NCBI RefSeq assembly: GCF_009763805.1 | Contig: NZ_CP046803.1 | Span: forward strand, 372,001 to 436,000 | Length of the DNA: 64,000 nucleotides | DNA from: Vibrio cidicii | Lineage (GTDB): Bacteria > Pseudomonadota > Gammaproteobacteria > Enterobacterales > Vibrionaceae | Direction: 5' to 3' | Shown: in pieces, positions 42,251 to 52,374 of the stretch | How positions within the stretch are numbered: the stretch's first letter is position 1 | Layout: the number at the start of each line of letters is the position of its first letter | Made by a program: the position numbers and the translations under genes | Notes under the pieces: model-generated | The model's database searches: none | The model's input: only the letters and a program-made list of their open reading frames with translations | What the model was told of the DNA's origin: nothing

Positions 42251-43246
42251 ATGGCAACACAATTCTTAGCTGATTCTCTCCAAGGTCTGCGCGTGATTGA
42301 GGCTTTGGATGTCGATGATTTACCCAGCGGCGAGCACAAATTCTGGTTTCGCGTTGCCAGCAACGCTTTATCTCAGTGGCAACATCTGCCTGTGCTGGTC
42401 TTCAAAGGGGAAAAGCCGGGCAAAAAACTGCTCATCACCGCTGGCGTTCATGGTGATGAATACAACGGCGTACTCAGCGCGCAAAAAGTGGCACGTGATT
42501 TGATCGGGCAGAGCTTAACTGGCGTCGTGACTATCGTCCCCACCATCAACTTAAGTGGTTTGCTCAATCACAGTCGCGATTTTCATTCCGCTGACCCAGA
42601 CACGTCGGCCGTCAATCTCAACCGTCACTTCCCCGGCAATGCAAAAGGGAATGAAGCCAGCCGCTACCTCAATACCTTGTGGCAAAAACTGTTAAAACCC
42701 AACGCACAACTGGCCATCGATCTGCACACACAAACCAGCGGCGCAGCGTATCCTCTTTATGTTTTTGCCGATTTTCGCCTGCAAGCTTCTCTTGATATGG
42801 CTCGCTGGTTAAACCCAGATGCCATTCTCGATGACCCGGGAGATGCGGGCGTGTTAGAAACGGTCTGGAATCAACATGGTGTCCCCTGCATCACGGTTGA
42901 AGTGGGCATGGGGCGATACACGCAATCTGACCTTGTTAAACGCACAGCCGAAGGAATCAATAACATTCTGACGCACTTGCAGATCAAAGACGACGTCCCG
43001 TCAACGCCGCTTTCTTGTGTGCAAGGCAAAGAGATTATATCACTGCGCGCCGAGGTGGGCGGCTTTGTCATTCCACAAGTTGAGCTGCTGCAAGCCGTTT
43101 CCCCGGGCCAATTGCTGGCAATTCAGTACGACAGCTTTGGGGAAGAAATTGCTCGCTACACCGCGCCTGTCGCCGCGACGGTTCTAAGCCACAATCTTGA
43201 ACCACTGCGCGCACCGGGCGCTTTAGTGGTGCGTTTGATTCGCTGA
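42251..43246 (+). CDS. Succinylglutamate desuccinylase/aspartoacylase-family deacylase
   Basis: A 331-residue zinc hydrolase of the AstE/aspartoacylase (M14-like) family. Zinc ligands lie in GVHGDEYNG (His and Glu near residues 75-78) and in LAIDLHTQTSG (His near 161). NLNRHFPGN is the substrate-carboxylate region and VEVGMGRY holds the likely catalytic Glu. The last 80 residues form the beta domain typical of family members. It probably removes an acyl group from an amino acid or similar compound. It lies 98 bases upstream of an amino-acid ABC transporter reading the same way, which suggests the transporter imports its substrate. That link is inference. Confidence 0.86.
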   Translation: MATQFLADSLQGLRVIEALDVDDLPSGEHKFWFRVASNALSQWQHLPVLVFKGEKPGKKLLITAGVHGDEYNGVLSAQKVARDLIGQSLTGVVTIVPTINLSGLLNHSRDFHSADPDTSAVNLNRHFPGNAKGNEASRYLNTLWQKLLKPNAQLAIDLHTQTSGAAYPLYVFADFRLQASLDMARWLNPDAILDDPGDAGVLETVWNQHGVPCITVEVGMGRYTQSDLVKRTAEGINNILTHLQIKDDVPSTPLSCVQGKEIISLRAEVGGFVIPQVELLQAVSPGQLLAIQYDSFGEEIARYTAPVAATVLSHNLEPLRAPGALVVRLIR

Positions 43247-43344
43247 GTAACTCACCTCTCAAAAACCTTGAGAGATGAAGCGACTGATGAAATAGCTTAT
43301 TGATTTTGCTAAGGTATGCTCAAAACAATAACTAAGAATAGCCA

Positions 43345-44068
43345 ATGAGCGTGATAGAGTTCTGCCAAGTCAGCAAGTGGTACGGTCAATTCCAAGCGTT
43401 AAAATCGATCTCACTTTCCGTGCGCAAAGGGGAAATTCTCGTAATTTGCGGCCCATCCGGTTCGGGGAAATCGACGCTGATCCGCACAGTTAACGGCTTG
43501 GAGTCGATCGACGCTGGAGAAATCCGTGTTCTGCCTGATTTGCAGGAAAATCATCAAAGCCGTGGCAAAATCGGCATGGTTTTTCAGCACTTCAATCTCT
43601 TTCCTCACCTGACAGTGAGACAGAACTTAACCCTATCGCCAATGAGAAACCTTGAAATTAAGTCAACATGAGGCCAATCAAAGAGCGGAACACTTCCTTA
43701 AACGAGTAAAAATCGCCGATCAAGCTGACAAATACCCGATCCAACTTTCTGGCGGGCAACAGCAGCGTGTGGCGATTGCGCGCTCTCTGTGCATGCAACC
43801 GGAGATTTTATTGTTTGACGAGCCAACATCGGCACTTGACCCAGAAACCATCAACGAAGTGCTGGATGTGATGGTTGATCTGGCCAATGATGGCATCACC
43901 ATGATGTGTGTCACGCATGAAATGGGCTTTGCACGCAAGGTCGCCCACCGAGTGGCGTTCATGGACGGCGGCGAAATCGTAGAGATCGCACCGCCAGAGC
44001 AACTTTTCTCGGCAGCACAGCACCCGCGTACGCAACAATTTCTCCAACAAATTTTAGGTTCGAGGTAG
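43345..44068 (+). CDS. Polar amino-acid ABC transporter ATPase (GlnQ/HisP type); single-base frameshift
   Basis: A 240-residue ATPase after correction. Walker A is GPSGSGKST, the Q loop is IGMVFQHFNLFPHLT, the signature is LSGGQQQRVAIARSL and Walker B is ILLFDEPTSALDPE. The first frame stops at 43671 after MRNLEIKST. Removing one A from GAAAC at 43646-43650 gives SPMRTLKLSQHEANQRAE and joins the frame with the signature motif. It is the first gene of ATPase-permease-binding protein-permease, and the next gene starts two bases after its stop. Confidence 0.93.
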
Positions 44069-44070
44069 CG

Positions 44071-44880
44071 ATGGTTAGTCATAAAGCCATGCGCTTAATT
44101 AAACCTATTCTGCTGGCTATGCTTCAAGCAGTGCTGATGTTTGCCGCACTAGTCTGGTTGCTCGATTCAGGAGCCAAAGCAATGGGCTACCAGTGGCAGT
44201 GGCATCGCGTTCCTGACTACATTCTCTTTTTTGAAGATGACGAATGGTGGGCCGCTGAACTGCTGCAAGGTCTACTGGTCACGTTGCAGCTCACTGCCAT
44301 CAGCCTTCTTTTCACCTTGTTACTGGGGCTGACCACCGCCCTACTGCGTCAGTCACATTCAATTGTCGGCCGAGCACTTGGCACTGGTTATGTCGCAGTG
44401 GTCAGAAACACACCGCTGCTGGTGCAAATTTATCTGCTCTATTTTGTCTTCGGCCCAGTGATTGGGCTGGATCGCTTTTCAACCGCCGTGCTCGCGCTAG
44501 CGCTGTTTCAAGGCGCTTATACTGCTGAGGTTTTGCGTGGCGGGCTCAACGGCATTGCACAAGGGCAATACGAAGCAGCAAAATCACTTGGCTTGTCGAC
44601 CTTCTTTACTTTCTACGATGTGATCTTGCCGCAACTTTTGCAACGAACCCTGCCACCGCTGACCAATGAAATGGTGTCTCTGATCAAAAACTCGTCTATC
44701 GTCAGTGTGATGGCCATTTTCGATCTCACCACCCAAGGCAGGAATATCGTCTCTGAAACGGCAATGCCCTTTGAGATCTGGTTTAGTGTCGCTGCCATCT
44801 ATCTGTTACTCACGTTAAGTCTGTCAGCACTTTCTGCTTGGCTGGAACATCGCCTCGGTGCTCGCTGGCGTTCACATTAA
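44071..44880 (+). CDS. Polar amino-acid ABC transporter permease 1
   Basis: A 269-residue permease of the HisM/GlnP type. Membrane helices lie near 15-32, 75-97, 150-165, 205-222 and 235-255. The coupling loop is AAKSLGLSTFFTFYDVILPQLLQRTLPPLTNEMVSLIKNSSIVS, the family's EAA motif. The N-terminal stretch before the first core helix (YQWQWHRVPDY..EDDEWWAAELLQG) has the same plan as permease 2 (YQWHWQEALEL), so the pair probably arose by duplication. Confidence 0.92.
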   Translation: MVSHKAMRLIKPILLAMLQAVLMFAALVWLLDSGAKAMGYQWQWHRVPDYILFFEDDEWWAAELLQGLLVTLQLTAISLLFTLLLGLTTALLRQSHSIVGRALGTGYVAVVRNTPLLVQIYLLYFVFGPVIGLDRFSTAVLALALFQGAYTAEVLRGGLNGIAQGQYEAAKSLGLSTFFTFYDVILPQLLQRTLPPLTNEMVSLIKNSSIVSVMAIFDLTTQGRNIVSETAMPFEIWFSVAAIYLLLTLSLSALSAWLEHRLGARWRSH

Positions 44881-44899
44881 ACACATTAAGGGAAGAAGC

Positions 44900-45742
44900 A
44901 TGAAACTGTTTAAACACCGAATCGCTCGCTTAAGTATTGCAGCGCTTCTCACTGGCCTACTCGGGCTCAGCCTGAGCACACCATCACTGGCTAACGAAAG
45001 CGCAACTGCCAATCTCGATAGTATCAATCAACGCGGTACGCTGCGTGTTGGTATGTCTACCTTCGTTCCATGGGCAATGCGTAACAAACAAGGAGAACTG
45101 ATTGGCTTTGAAATTGATGTCGCCAAACGATTAGCGGCTGATTCCGGCTGGAAAGTCGAATTTGTTCCAACCGCTTGGGATGGTATCATTCCCGCTCTCT
45201 TGGCAAAGAAATTTGACGTCATCATCGGCGGTATGTCCGTCACCCCAGAGCGTTCAAAAAGCGTGCTGTTTACTGCGCCCTATTCTCACTCGGGCGTGCA
45301 AGTTGCAGCCAGTAAAACGTTAGCAGCCGATTTCACCTCGATGGAAAAATTCAACTCGCGCCGGGTGAAAATCGCCGCCAGACGAGGCGCATTTACCGTG
45401 CAAGTGGCCCGCGAAACCTTCCCGAAAGCGACCATTTTGCAGTTTGATGACGATGCACAAGCATTCCAAGAAGTGATCAACGGTAATGCTCACGCCGTAA
45501 TTGCCTCCAGCCCAAAACCTGAACACGAAACCATTAAACATAGCGATAAACTGTTCCTGCCGTTTAGCGAACGCCTTGCGAAAGGCAATGAGGCGTTTGC
45601 GGTGCGCCTTGGAGAAGAAGACAAAAAAGCCTTTTTCGACACTTGGATCCAAGCGCGCATGGCCGATGGCTGGTTGCAGCAACGTTACGAGTACTGGTTC
45701 TCAACGCTAGATTGGCAAGATCAAATTGCCTCGGGCCAATAA
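44900..45742 (+). CDS. Polar amino-acid ABC transporter periplasmic binding protein
   Basis: A 280-residue periplasmic binding protein (SBP family 3). The start at 44900 follows GGGAAG. Signal peptide about 1-31 (ends PSLANE). The mature domain starts with INQRGTLRVGMSTFVPWAMRNKQGELIGFEIDVAKRLA, the family signature, then WDGIIPALLAKKFDVIIGGMSVTPERSKSVLFTAPY. A typical alpha-carboxylate and amino-binding set (Arg in TPERSK, Asp near the C-terminal lobe) fits an amino acid or small derivative. The exact ligand is unknown. Confidence 0.93.
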   Translation: MKLFKHRIARLSIAALLTGLLGLSLSTPSLANESATANLDSINQRGTLRVGMSTFVPWAMRNKQGELIGFEIDVAKRLAADSGWKVEFVPTAWDGIIPALLAKKFDVIIGGMSVTPERSKSVLFTAPYSHSGVQVAASKTLAADFTSMEKFNSRRVKIAARRGAFTVQVARETFPKATILQFDDDAQAFQEVINGNAHAVIASSPKPEHETIKHSDKLFLPFSERLAKGNEAFAVRLGEEDKKAFFDTWIQARMADGWLQQRYEYWFSTLDWQDQIASGQ

Positions 45743-45745
45743 CCC

Positions 45746-46640
45746 ATGACGGTTAAAGCGCATCGACCTTTTCGCTATAAACTCAGCCTGCTAGATGTCG
45801 GGCTGAGCCTCTTAATTATTGGGCTGCTGGCTTGGCTCTATCACCGCTCTTCGGTTGGCATTCATTATCAGTGGCATTGGCAAGAGGCGCTTGAACTCAT
45901 TTTCACTCCGCGCGCCGATGGCAGTTTGCCGTACTTTTTTCAAGGACTGCTCGCCACGCTACGGCTAAGTTTCTGGTCGATGCTACTGGCTTTGATACTG
46001 GGCACCTTGATTGGCATTGCCAGAACAAGCGAACGTTCGATACTGCGCGTTTCCGGCCAATGCGTTTGTGCAGTTAATCCGTAATATTCCGCCATTGGTG
46101 TTTGTCTTTATTTTCTATTTCTTTATTTCTAACCAACTTATTCCGTTACTTGGTCTGGAAACACTTTTACGCAATTACCCAGCAACGCCACCCGCGGCGA
46201 TAACTTGGCTGTTTGGCCCGGCCAATTTGTGGGAAAATTTGCTCTCCGGTGTGATGTGTCTCGGTTTGCTCTCTTCGGCATACATTGCCGAAATTGTTCG
46301 CGCAGGACTGCGTAGCATTGCCAAAGGTCAGTGGGAAGCTGCGGATTCTCTCGGCCTCTCCGCTTGGGTAAAGTATCGTTTTGTGATTGCTCCACAAGTA
46401 TTGGCATCCATTACGCCGGCGTTAGCGGGGCAAACTATCTCGCTGGTGAAAGAAACCTCCATCGTTTCTCTGATTTCCATTCAAGAGCTGACGTTTGTGG
46501 GCAGTGAGGTCGCCAACTCTTCTGGTTTCATTTTCGAAATTTGGCTGATTGTCGGTTTTTGCTATCTGCTGCTTTGTTTAACTTTGTCTACCGTATTCAA
46601 GCGTATTGAACTGCGCAGCTTAAAGTATTTACGCCGTTAG
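45746..46640 (+). CDS. Polar amino-acid ABC transporter permease 2; single-base frameshift
   Basis: A 297-residue permease after correction, last gene of the transporter operon. The first frame stops at 46084 after SILRVSGQCVCAVNP. Removing one T from GTTTC at 46049-46053 gives SILRVPANAFVQLIRNIPPLVFVFIFYF and joins the second frame. The EAA-type loop is AADSLGLSAWVKYRFVIAPQVLASITPALAGQTISLVKETSIVS. It starts three bases after the binding-protein stop. Confidence 0.92.
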
Positions 46641-46660
46641 AGCGTCTTATACTACACAGG

Positions 46661-46713
46661 ATTCAAGAAAAACCACCTAGCATCCGTTAATAATGGATTA
46701 TGGTTTCTTGAAT
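46661..46713. terminator. Bidirectional terminator between the ABC operon and a small membrane-protein gene
   Basis: ATTCAAGAAA..ACCA at 46661-46675 pairs with TGGTTTCTTGAAT at 46701-46713, with two extra A in the left arm and an inner ATCC/GGAT pair. Both sides carry A/T tracts, and it lies between converging genes. Confidence 0.7.
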
Positions 46714-46973
46714 TATTTTGTATCGGACTGCTGTTTCGCGTGCCAAACATCCAGCAAAGGCTTGCCATAAACAACTTCGGTTTGCATATGCATGATGAGA
46801 AGGAATAATGCAAGAAGCAATGCCGTCACATTAAATACGCGATTAACAACCGCTCTAATGCGAATATCAAATACAGTAAGTTGAATCGCAACTAAGGCAA
46901 AAGGATAAGTTAGCATTAAAAAAATCAACCATCCCAAATAACTTGAGATCGCCATTGGCTCGTAACCCATCAT
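46713..46973 (-). CDS. Small membrane protein, function unknown
   Basis: An 86-residue protein with two strong hydrophobic segments (about 9-30 YLGWLIFLMLTYPFALVAIQLT and 43-62 VFNVTALLLALFLLIMHMQT). I start it at ATG 46973 because GGAG lies five bases before; the frame is open further to a GTG at 47012. A short charged tail ends the protein (DVWHAKQQSDTK). No family recognised. Confidence 0.6.
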   Translation of the reverse strand: MMGYEPMAISSYLGWLIFLMLTYPFALVAIQLTVFDIRIRAVVNRVFNVTALLLALFLLIMHMQTEVVYGKPLLDVWHAKQQSDTK

Positions 46974-47096
46974 ATTCACTCCGGAAATTAGCAACGCCTC
47001 GATATTAACCACTTATTTCGTTAATGGGAGAGCAGACATTCAAAGTGCGAGTGACAGAGAGTAATGAGCATGACTTAATGACAAAGCCATCATCAC

Positions 47097-47628
47097 TCAT
47101 TTTAGTTGATGCAAAAATTGCTCAGCCATTTTTGGCGTGGTTAGATGAACGAAACCGATCGGCGAGTTCTGCAATTCTTCTTTCAGGAGCAAGTATTTCA
47201 CCCTGTTTTTGCGATAGTTTTTAATCGACCACCAAATAATAGAATCTCTGCTGAAGAAGGATTTACTAAAGCTTTCTCGATTGCCAGTTTCCCGGCCAAA
47301 GTTCTTGCTGTGTCCAAGAGCGCATCCAAGCCCTTTTAACCGCTCGGTAAGTCGTTCGCCAGCGAGAATAATCCAGCCAAATAATGGTATCAACGTGTTG
47401 CCACTTTACATTCTGCGTGCGGCTGTAATTTCCATCAAGAACCCAAGCATCTCCGTCCGTTGCTTGGTTTATTTTAGAAAAGAAAGTCTCATCATCGGTT
47501 TCCTGCCAATCAGCTTGCCAGAATAGGCGGTCCATCTCAATATATGGACAACCTAAACGAGCCGCCAATTGTTTGGAGAACGTTGATTTTCCGCTAGCGC
47601 TACTGCCAATCACATTGACTCTTTGCAT
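47097..47628 (-). CDS. P-loop kinase-like protein (DNA topology modulation protein/FlaR-like); single-base frameshift
   Basis: A 176-residue small nucleotide-binding protein related to adenylate kinase. Walker A is GSSASGKST at residues 8-16, followed by LGCPYIEMDRLFWQADWQE and VLDGNYSRT. The first frame stops at 47266 after LWPGNWQSRKL. On the minus strand, removing one A from GAAAC (GTTTC at 47287-47291 on plus) gives LWPGTGNRESFSKSFFSRDSIIWWSIKNY, joining the second frame to 47097. Proteins of this type are annotated as topology modulation proteins, but the true substrate is not known. Confidence 0.87.
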
Positions 47629-47673
47629 TAACTATTCCTTTCAATTTGCTGTTTAATGCTTCCCTAAGATCTA

Positions 47674-47847
47674 GTGCCCGCGAACAACAAGAGTGATCAA
47701 TTCGAAGATTTTCACTTCGCAAAAAATTCCTGTTTTTTATTTGCTGATTCGCAAGGGGTGCAAATTCTAACACTGCTCTCTGCTCAGAATCGAGCGCAAG
47801 TTATGAAATTACTGAACGATACTGCGCAGCGATTAGTGCTGAAATGA
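47674..47847 (+). CDS. Possible small protein of 57 residues, unknown
   Basis: A GTG-initiated frame lying in the 355-base gap beside the kinase gene. The translated part looks protein-like (FADSQGVQILTLLSAQNRAQ then VMKLLNDTAQRLVLK, an amphipathic helix). There is no clear ribosome-binding site. It could be the tail of a decayed larger gene. Low confidence. Confidence 0.3.
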   Translation: MPANNKSDQFEDFHFAKNSCFLFADSQGVQILTLLSAQNRAQVMKLLNDTAQRLVLK

Positions 47848-47903
47848 AATAAGGAATGGCAATTTTATGAGAACGATAAAATCTGCGCATCGTCCTACCA
47901 AGA

Positions 47904-47930
47904 AAGCCAGTCAGTAGACCTGACTGGCTT
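47904..47930 (-). terminator. Terminator of the Ig-repeat lipoprotein gene
   Basis: Eleven-base arms AAGCCAGTCAG/CTGACTGGCTT with a five-base loop lie 55 bases past the stop. The minus-strand tail is TCTTGG, so the T run is short. Confidence 0.7.
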
Positions 47931-47984
47931 ATCGTGACTTGCGACGAATCGCTATTACAGACTTAAGTCAACTTGTACCCTTAA

Positions 47985-50900
47985 TCACTCAACAGCCGGT
48001 TCTTCACCCGTGGTTGGGTCGAGAAGTGGCTTGCGCAATTGCAACACCCAGTACTCCGTTGACGCTTGACCTTCAGTACTCAACACTAATGTGTCGCCCA
48101 AGTTGTACAACTTAGTATCACTGCTCGTAACAGAGACTGGCAATTGGTACATGAAGCTATCGCTCGCCCATTGACCCAGTTCATCTTTAACCGCGACGCC
48201 ATGAGTGAAGACGCTGAATAGTTCATCTTTGACATCGGCATTGACAATAGCGAACTGATTGCCATCGATTACAGAGAACTTAGAGTAGGCACCATCCATC
48301 GCCTTCTCTTTCTTATTAAAGACTTGGTGGCGTACTTGTTTCTCGATAACACCATCAACTTCCACATCGACAATTTCAGCAATATTAAAGACGTCGGTAC
48401 CATCAACAGACTGTCGACCCGCACTGTAGGCAACATTCCCATCTGGTTTCACCAATGCCACTCCATAGTTATCGCCGCCGCGACGTGATTTGCCATCAGC
48501 AAACAAGAAGGTGTGAGGCGCTTCATTGATGGAATTCCAGATCCAGTAACCGATGATGTCATAGCTACCACGCGCCGCAATTTGACAGCCAGCTCCGGAA
48601 TCTTTCAGCTCCGCTCGTACGGCAACGCTGACTGATTTCGGTTCCGCACAGAAGTATTGTGCATCGCCAGGGTAGATAAACTGCTGAGACGTCACGGTTT
48701 GTGTCTCGAGATCAAAGATGTTCAGCGTTGGCGGTGCAAACGCGCCGTAATCCATTCCTGTTGTATCCAGTGCCGCAATACTCGCGTATTGAGAAGGCAA
48801 CTGTACTGGCTTACCGTTGAGTGAAGCGACTTTATCTGTCCAAGTGTCGCTGGTGAAATCAAACACGGACACCAGGGAGGCATCATCTTCTTTCAGCAGA
48901 ACCAAATTACCATTTGCGGCAAAATAGAAGCTGTCTGCGTTAAGGTTGAACTGCTTGTTGTAAAGCTTACTGGTATCAACTTCTGCCAGTGTGCCATCCG
49001 CAAGCGTGTAGCGATACGCTTTGTGTTCAGGGATAACGCCACTGACATGTTTGTTCGAAGTCACCAGCATCACATAACCGTTGTTCCCTGAGATAACTTG
49101 GTTAGAAAGCAGTTTGAAGTCCGTCGTTGGCAGCGCTACTTCAACCGCATCGCTTTCACCTGAAGCCGTGACTTTGCTGACGAACAAGCTGCCGTTTTCC
49201 GTTCCGCCGACTTGCCAGAAGCGATACAGAGCATTGCCATTTTGTACGGCTTGGATCTGTACTAAGCCCTCGACTGAAGTCGCGTTGCCGGCCAGCTTAT
49301 GCCACTGATAGACATCTTGATTGTCCACGACAGAGACAGGCAGATCGACTCGAGTTGGGTAATCCGAGGCGCTAGCCAGTGCCCCCAGCTCAACAAAAAT
49401 CTGCTGCAGATCCACTGGCACCGAATCAAGGGCAAGTTTGGTTTTCCCAGCACGTACACCGCGCATGAGATCCGCTTCTTTATCCAGATCGGCGATTTGC
49501 AAGCCCGAGGCATCCACTTCTGCACGGAAACCGTAGCTTTCAAAGTTCAAACCATCAGCGCTCGCAGCGAACTCGTGTACCACTCCATTTGAGCGGGTAA
49601 ACTTAAATACGTAAGGCAGTTTCGCCCCTTCATTAAGCACCATTTCACCATTCACAAACTCAGGCACAGACGAAATGATCATCGCCTGAGTAACCGTTAC
49701 CGTTTCTTCCAACGTCAACCCTTTGTAGCTAGCAGAGACAACGGAACTGCCTTCAACCAGGCCCGTCGCCACACCTTTTTCATCAATGGCGAGAATCTCT
49801 GGTTGGCTCGTTGCCCACTGTACGCCTTCAATGATTTCGCTGACCGACCCATCATTGAACTCGCCATTTAGAGAAAGTTGAATGGACTGATTACGAGAAA
49901 CACTCTTGTTTGGTAGATTGAGGCTAATTCCAGTGAGTTTCGCCACCACATCAAACTGTTGCGTCGCGCTGAAACCTTCAAGAGTCGCGGTTACAGTTGC
50001 ACTACCAACACCTTTGCTCAGGAATAAGCCACCACCGAGCGATTCTAAGATTTCTGGATCGCTGGAGGTCCACTCTGCACTGTCGCTGACATTAAGAACG
50101 TAGTCATTTTCGTGGATGCCTAAAGCACTGACTTGGAACTGATCTCCCAGATATTGCTTTCGCTGGGCTGATTCGATACGCAATGACGCCAATGCCGCAG
50201 GTTCGGCATTAAAGGTGATGGTTGACGTTGCACCTTGGTAGCTTGCTGTCAGCGCGATCTCGCCTGTTTTCACCACTTGAAGCTGACCATCGACCAGCAT
50301 GATGGCGTCCGCTGGTGTGTAACTCCAAGCAGAAAGTCGAGTCACTTCAGTGGTTGCATTGTCTGTCCACATGGCTGAAACCAATGGCAGCAACTTATCA
50401 CCCACGTTGACGTTTTTGCCAACACCACTCAATACAATATTGTCCAGTCCGACCCCTTCCGCGGTGAAGGTGTTCGAAGTAGAGACACCATTATATTCAG
50501 CTTTGAATGTAATGGTTCCAGCATGTTTTACTTTCCAACGCGCACCTACTTTTTCCAATGCTGTTGCTGGCGTAATCGTAATCACCGCTTCGTTGCTGAT
50601 ATCGCTTGAGGTGGTATCCGACCAAAGCGCGAACATTGAAGGGCTCACCCAATCACCAACGTTCGCCATTTGTGGCAATCCGGTCACCAACACATACTTC
50701 ACACTGGCTGGCTGAGGATCGGGAGAAATCACATTCTCATACTGACTTGACCAAGCATTGATACTGACAAAGCGATGGGCCTCCTGATCGAGGAACCAGG
50801 TATCGGCAAACAGAGAATCCCAAGCGGCAGTATAAGGAATGTCATTTAATCGATGCCACTGCCCCATGAAACATCGCTGCGCAAATTGCGAAGCCATACG

Positions 50901-51457
50901 GTGGTATTCTCAAAACCAGCCAGAGAACCTGAGAAATCAACAATAGACTTGAGGCCAACACCATAACGAACAATCATCTGCTCTGCATAATTGCGATCAA
51001 GGGATTGATAAGCGTCCCACTCATTGGCCGAAACAAAATAATCCTTGTTAACATCTGCAAGCACATATTCAACCGTCGAAAAGTTACTAATTAACGCATT
51101 AACGCTTTCATGGCTTAACGCCTGCTCTAAGGTTTGTCCGGCATATTCATAGAATATAATCTGGTCACGCTGCGCCTTATAGGTAATAGGCAAAGACTTG
51201 ATGTTTTCATATTCATCATCAAATACTTTTGCCTCAGCAGAATACTTACCATCTTGATCGGTTTTCGTAGTCGCTAGTAGTTTATTTCCTACATATATCG
51301 ACACCGTAGCATCAGAAATAGGACCATCATAAACCATGCCCGCGAATTTTAAGCCTTTGAACTGACGAGTATCGGAAGAAGCACCAGAATTACTGTCACT
51401 TCCACAAGCGGTTAACATCATAATGAGTGGTATACTCACTAAGCCTTGCTTATACAT
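47985..51457 (-). CDS. Large Ig-like-repeat surface lipoprotein; single-base frameshift
   Basis: A 1157-residue lipoprotein after correction. The signal ends in the lipobox LTAC with Cys18 (MLTACGSDS). A prealbumin-like fold follows near 35-75 (FAGMVYDGPISDATVSIYVG..KYSAE). Then come four to five bacterial Ig-like (BIG2-type) repeats over about 230-570, for example VQWATSQPEILAIDEKGVATGLVEGSSVVSASYKG. The C-terminal 500 residues resemble a beta-propeller-like surface domain but I recognise no family. The first frame stops at 50846 after SDVSWGSGID, and the rest opens one frame away. Adding one T in the GTTTC (GAAAC at 50868-50872 on plus) gives SDVFMGQWHRLNDIPYTAAW. A missing T near 50848 would also work. 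Function unknown; adhesion is a guess. Confidence 0.75.
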
Positions 51458-52374
51458 GAATTCTCCTTAACATGCATATATTTAAAAATCTCAATAGCAT
51501 TTGTCGTTTTGATTAAATCAAAACGACAACGGGAAACAAAACGCAAATTATCACTAAAAAGAAATATAACCCTAGCTACAGCCAACTGAACCCGCGGATT
51601 ATAATTTTGAAAAACTCTACGTCAATTAATTCATGAGAATACAAATTTTCACGATTATAAAATTTGAGATCTAATAACAATAAAGTCAAAGGTATCGTCA
51701 ATAAAAACATTATCAAAACATATCAACACCTTATAAAAAGATAAATATAGAGAATGATTCCTATCTATAACATTTGATGTAATTTTCATTTATGACACTT
51801 TCATTTCATTGAGATACCAGCCACATAAAACAGATTTAATCTCACTTATTGACATATATAGAAACAGTGTTCACATTCTATTTTATGGAGGAAAATCACG
51901 GTTTTTCTCTTGAGAATAACTCTATATTTCACTCATTTATTGATTTATAAATTTCCAATATCCTCAGTAAACCCAGACATTCTCAATTTACTAAGAGGAT
52001 TATCAAGAATCATTGATAGATATAGCCTTAGTCAATGCAATGAGCCAGCGCAGAGAAAAGCATAAGAATAGAATTTAACATTGGATTGAAAAGTCAGCTT
52101 CAACCAAAGAACCATTTTCTCAATGAGCACTTAATGATGAATTGGTTAGTGGCTAAAAACTTAGAGAACAAGAAATTTCTTTACTCTACATACTTTCGTT
52201 TCTTCTGGCCAAAATTGATGAATAGAGTTGAAATCGTAGCAAATTATTTTGAAGTAAAGGTAAGGAATGAACCTTACCTTTATATTAAGACGGTGATCCA
52301 GTTGATAGGCTACCTATGCTCGTGCTATCTCACGCCACAACAGCAGTAAAATAAGCGTCAATCCAGCGGGTGGG
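51458..52374. other. AT-rich, gene-poor stretch upstream of the Ig lipoprotein
   Basis: About 900 bases of very AT-rich DNA. An 87-residue frame (52086-52349) looks spurious because it encloses a ten-base perfect inverted repeat, AAAGGTAAGG/CCTTACCTTT (52256-52281). The lipoprotein promoter must lie here on the minus strand. AT content of this kind is typical of H-NS-bound accessory DNA; that is inference. Confidence 0.5.

Noticed and set aside
46661..46713. Hairpin after the ABC operon as a mobile-element end
   Set aside because: No transposase and no target duplication nearby; position between converging genes fits a terminator.
52086..52349. 87-residue frame in the AT-rich stretch
   Set aside because: It encloses a ten-base perfect inverted repeat and is in compositionally biased DNA, where chance frames are common.
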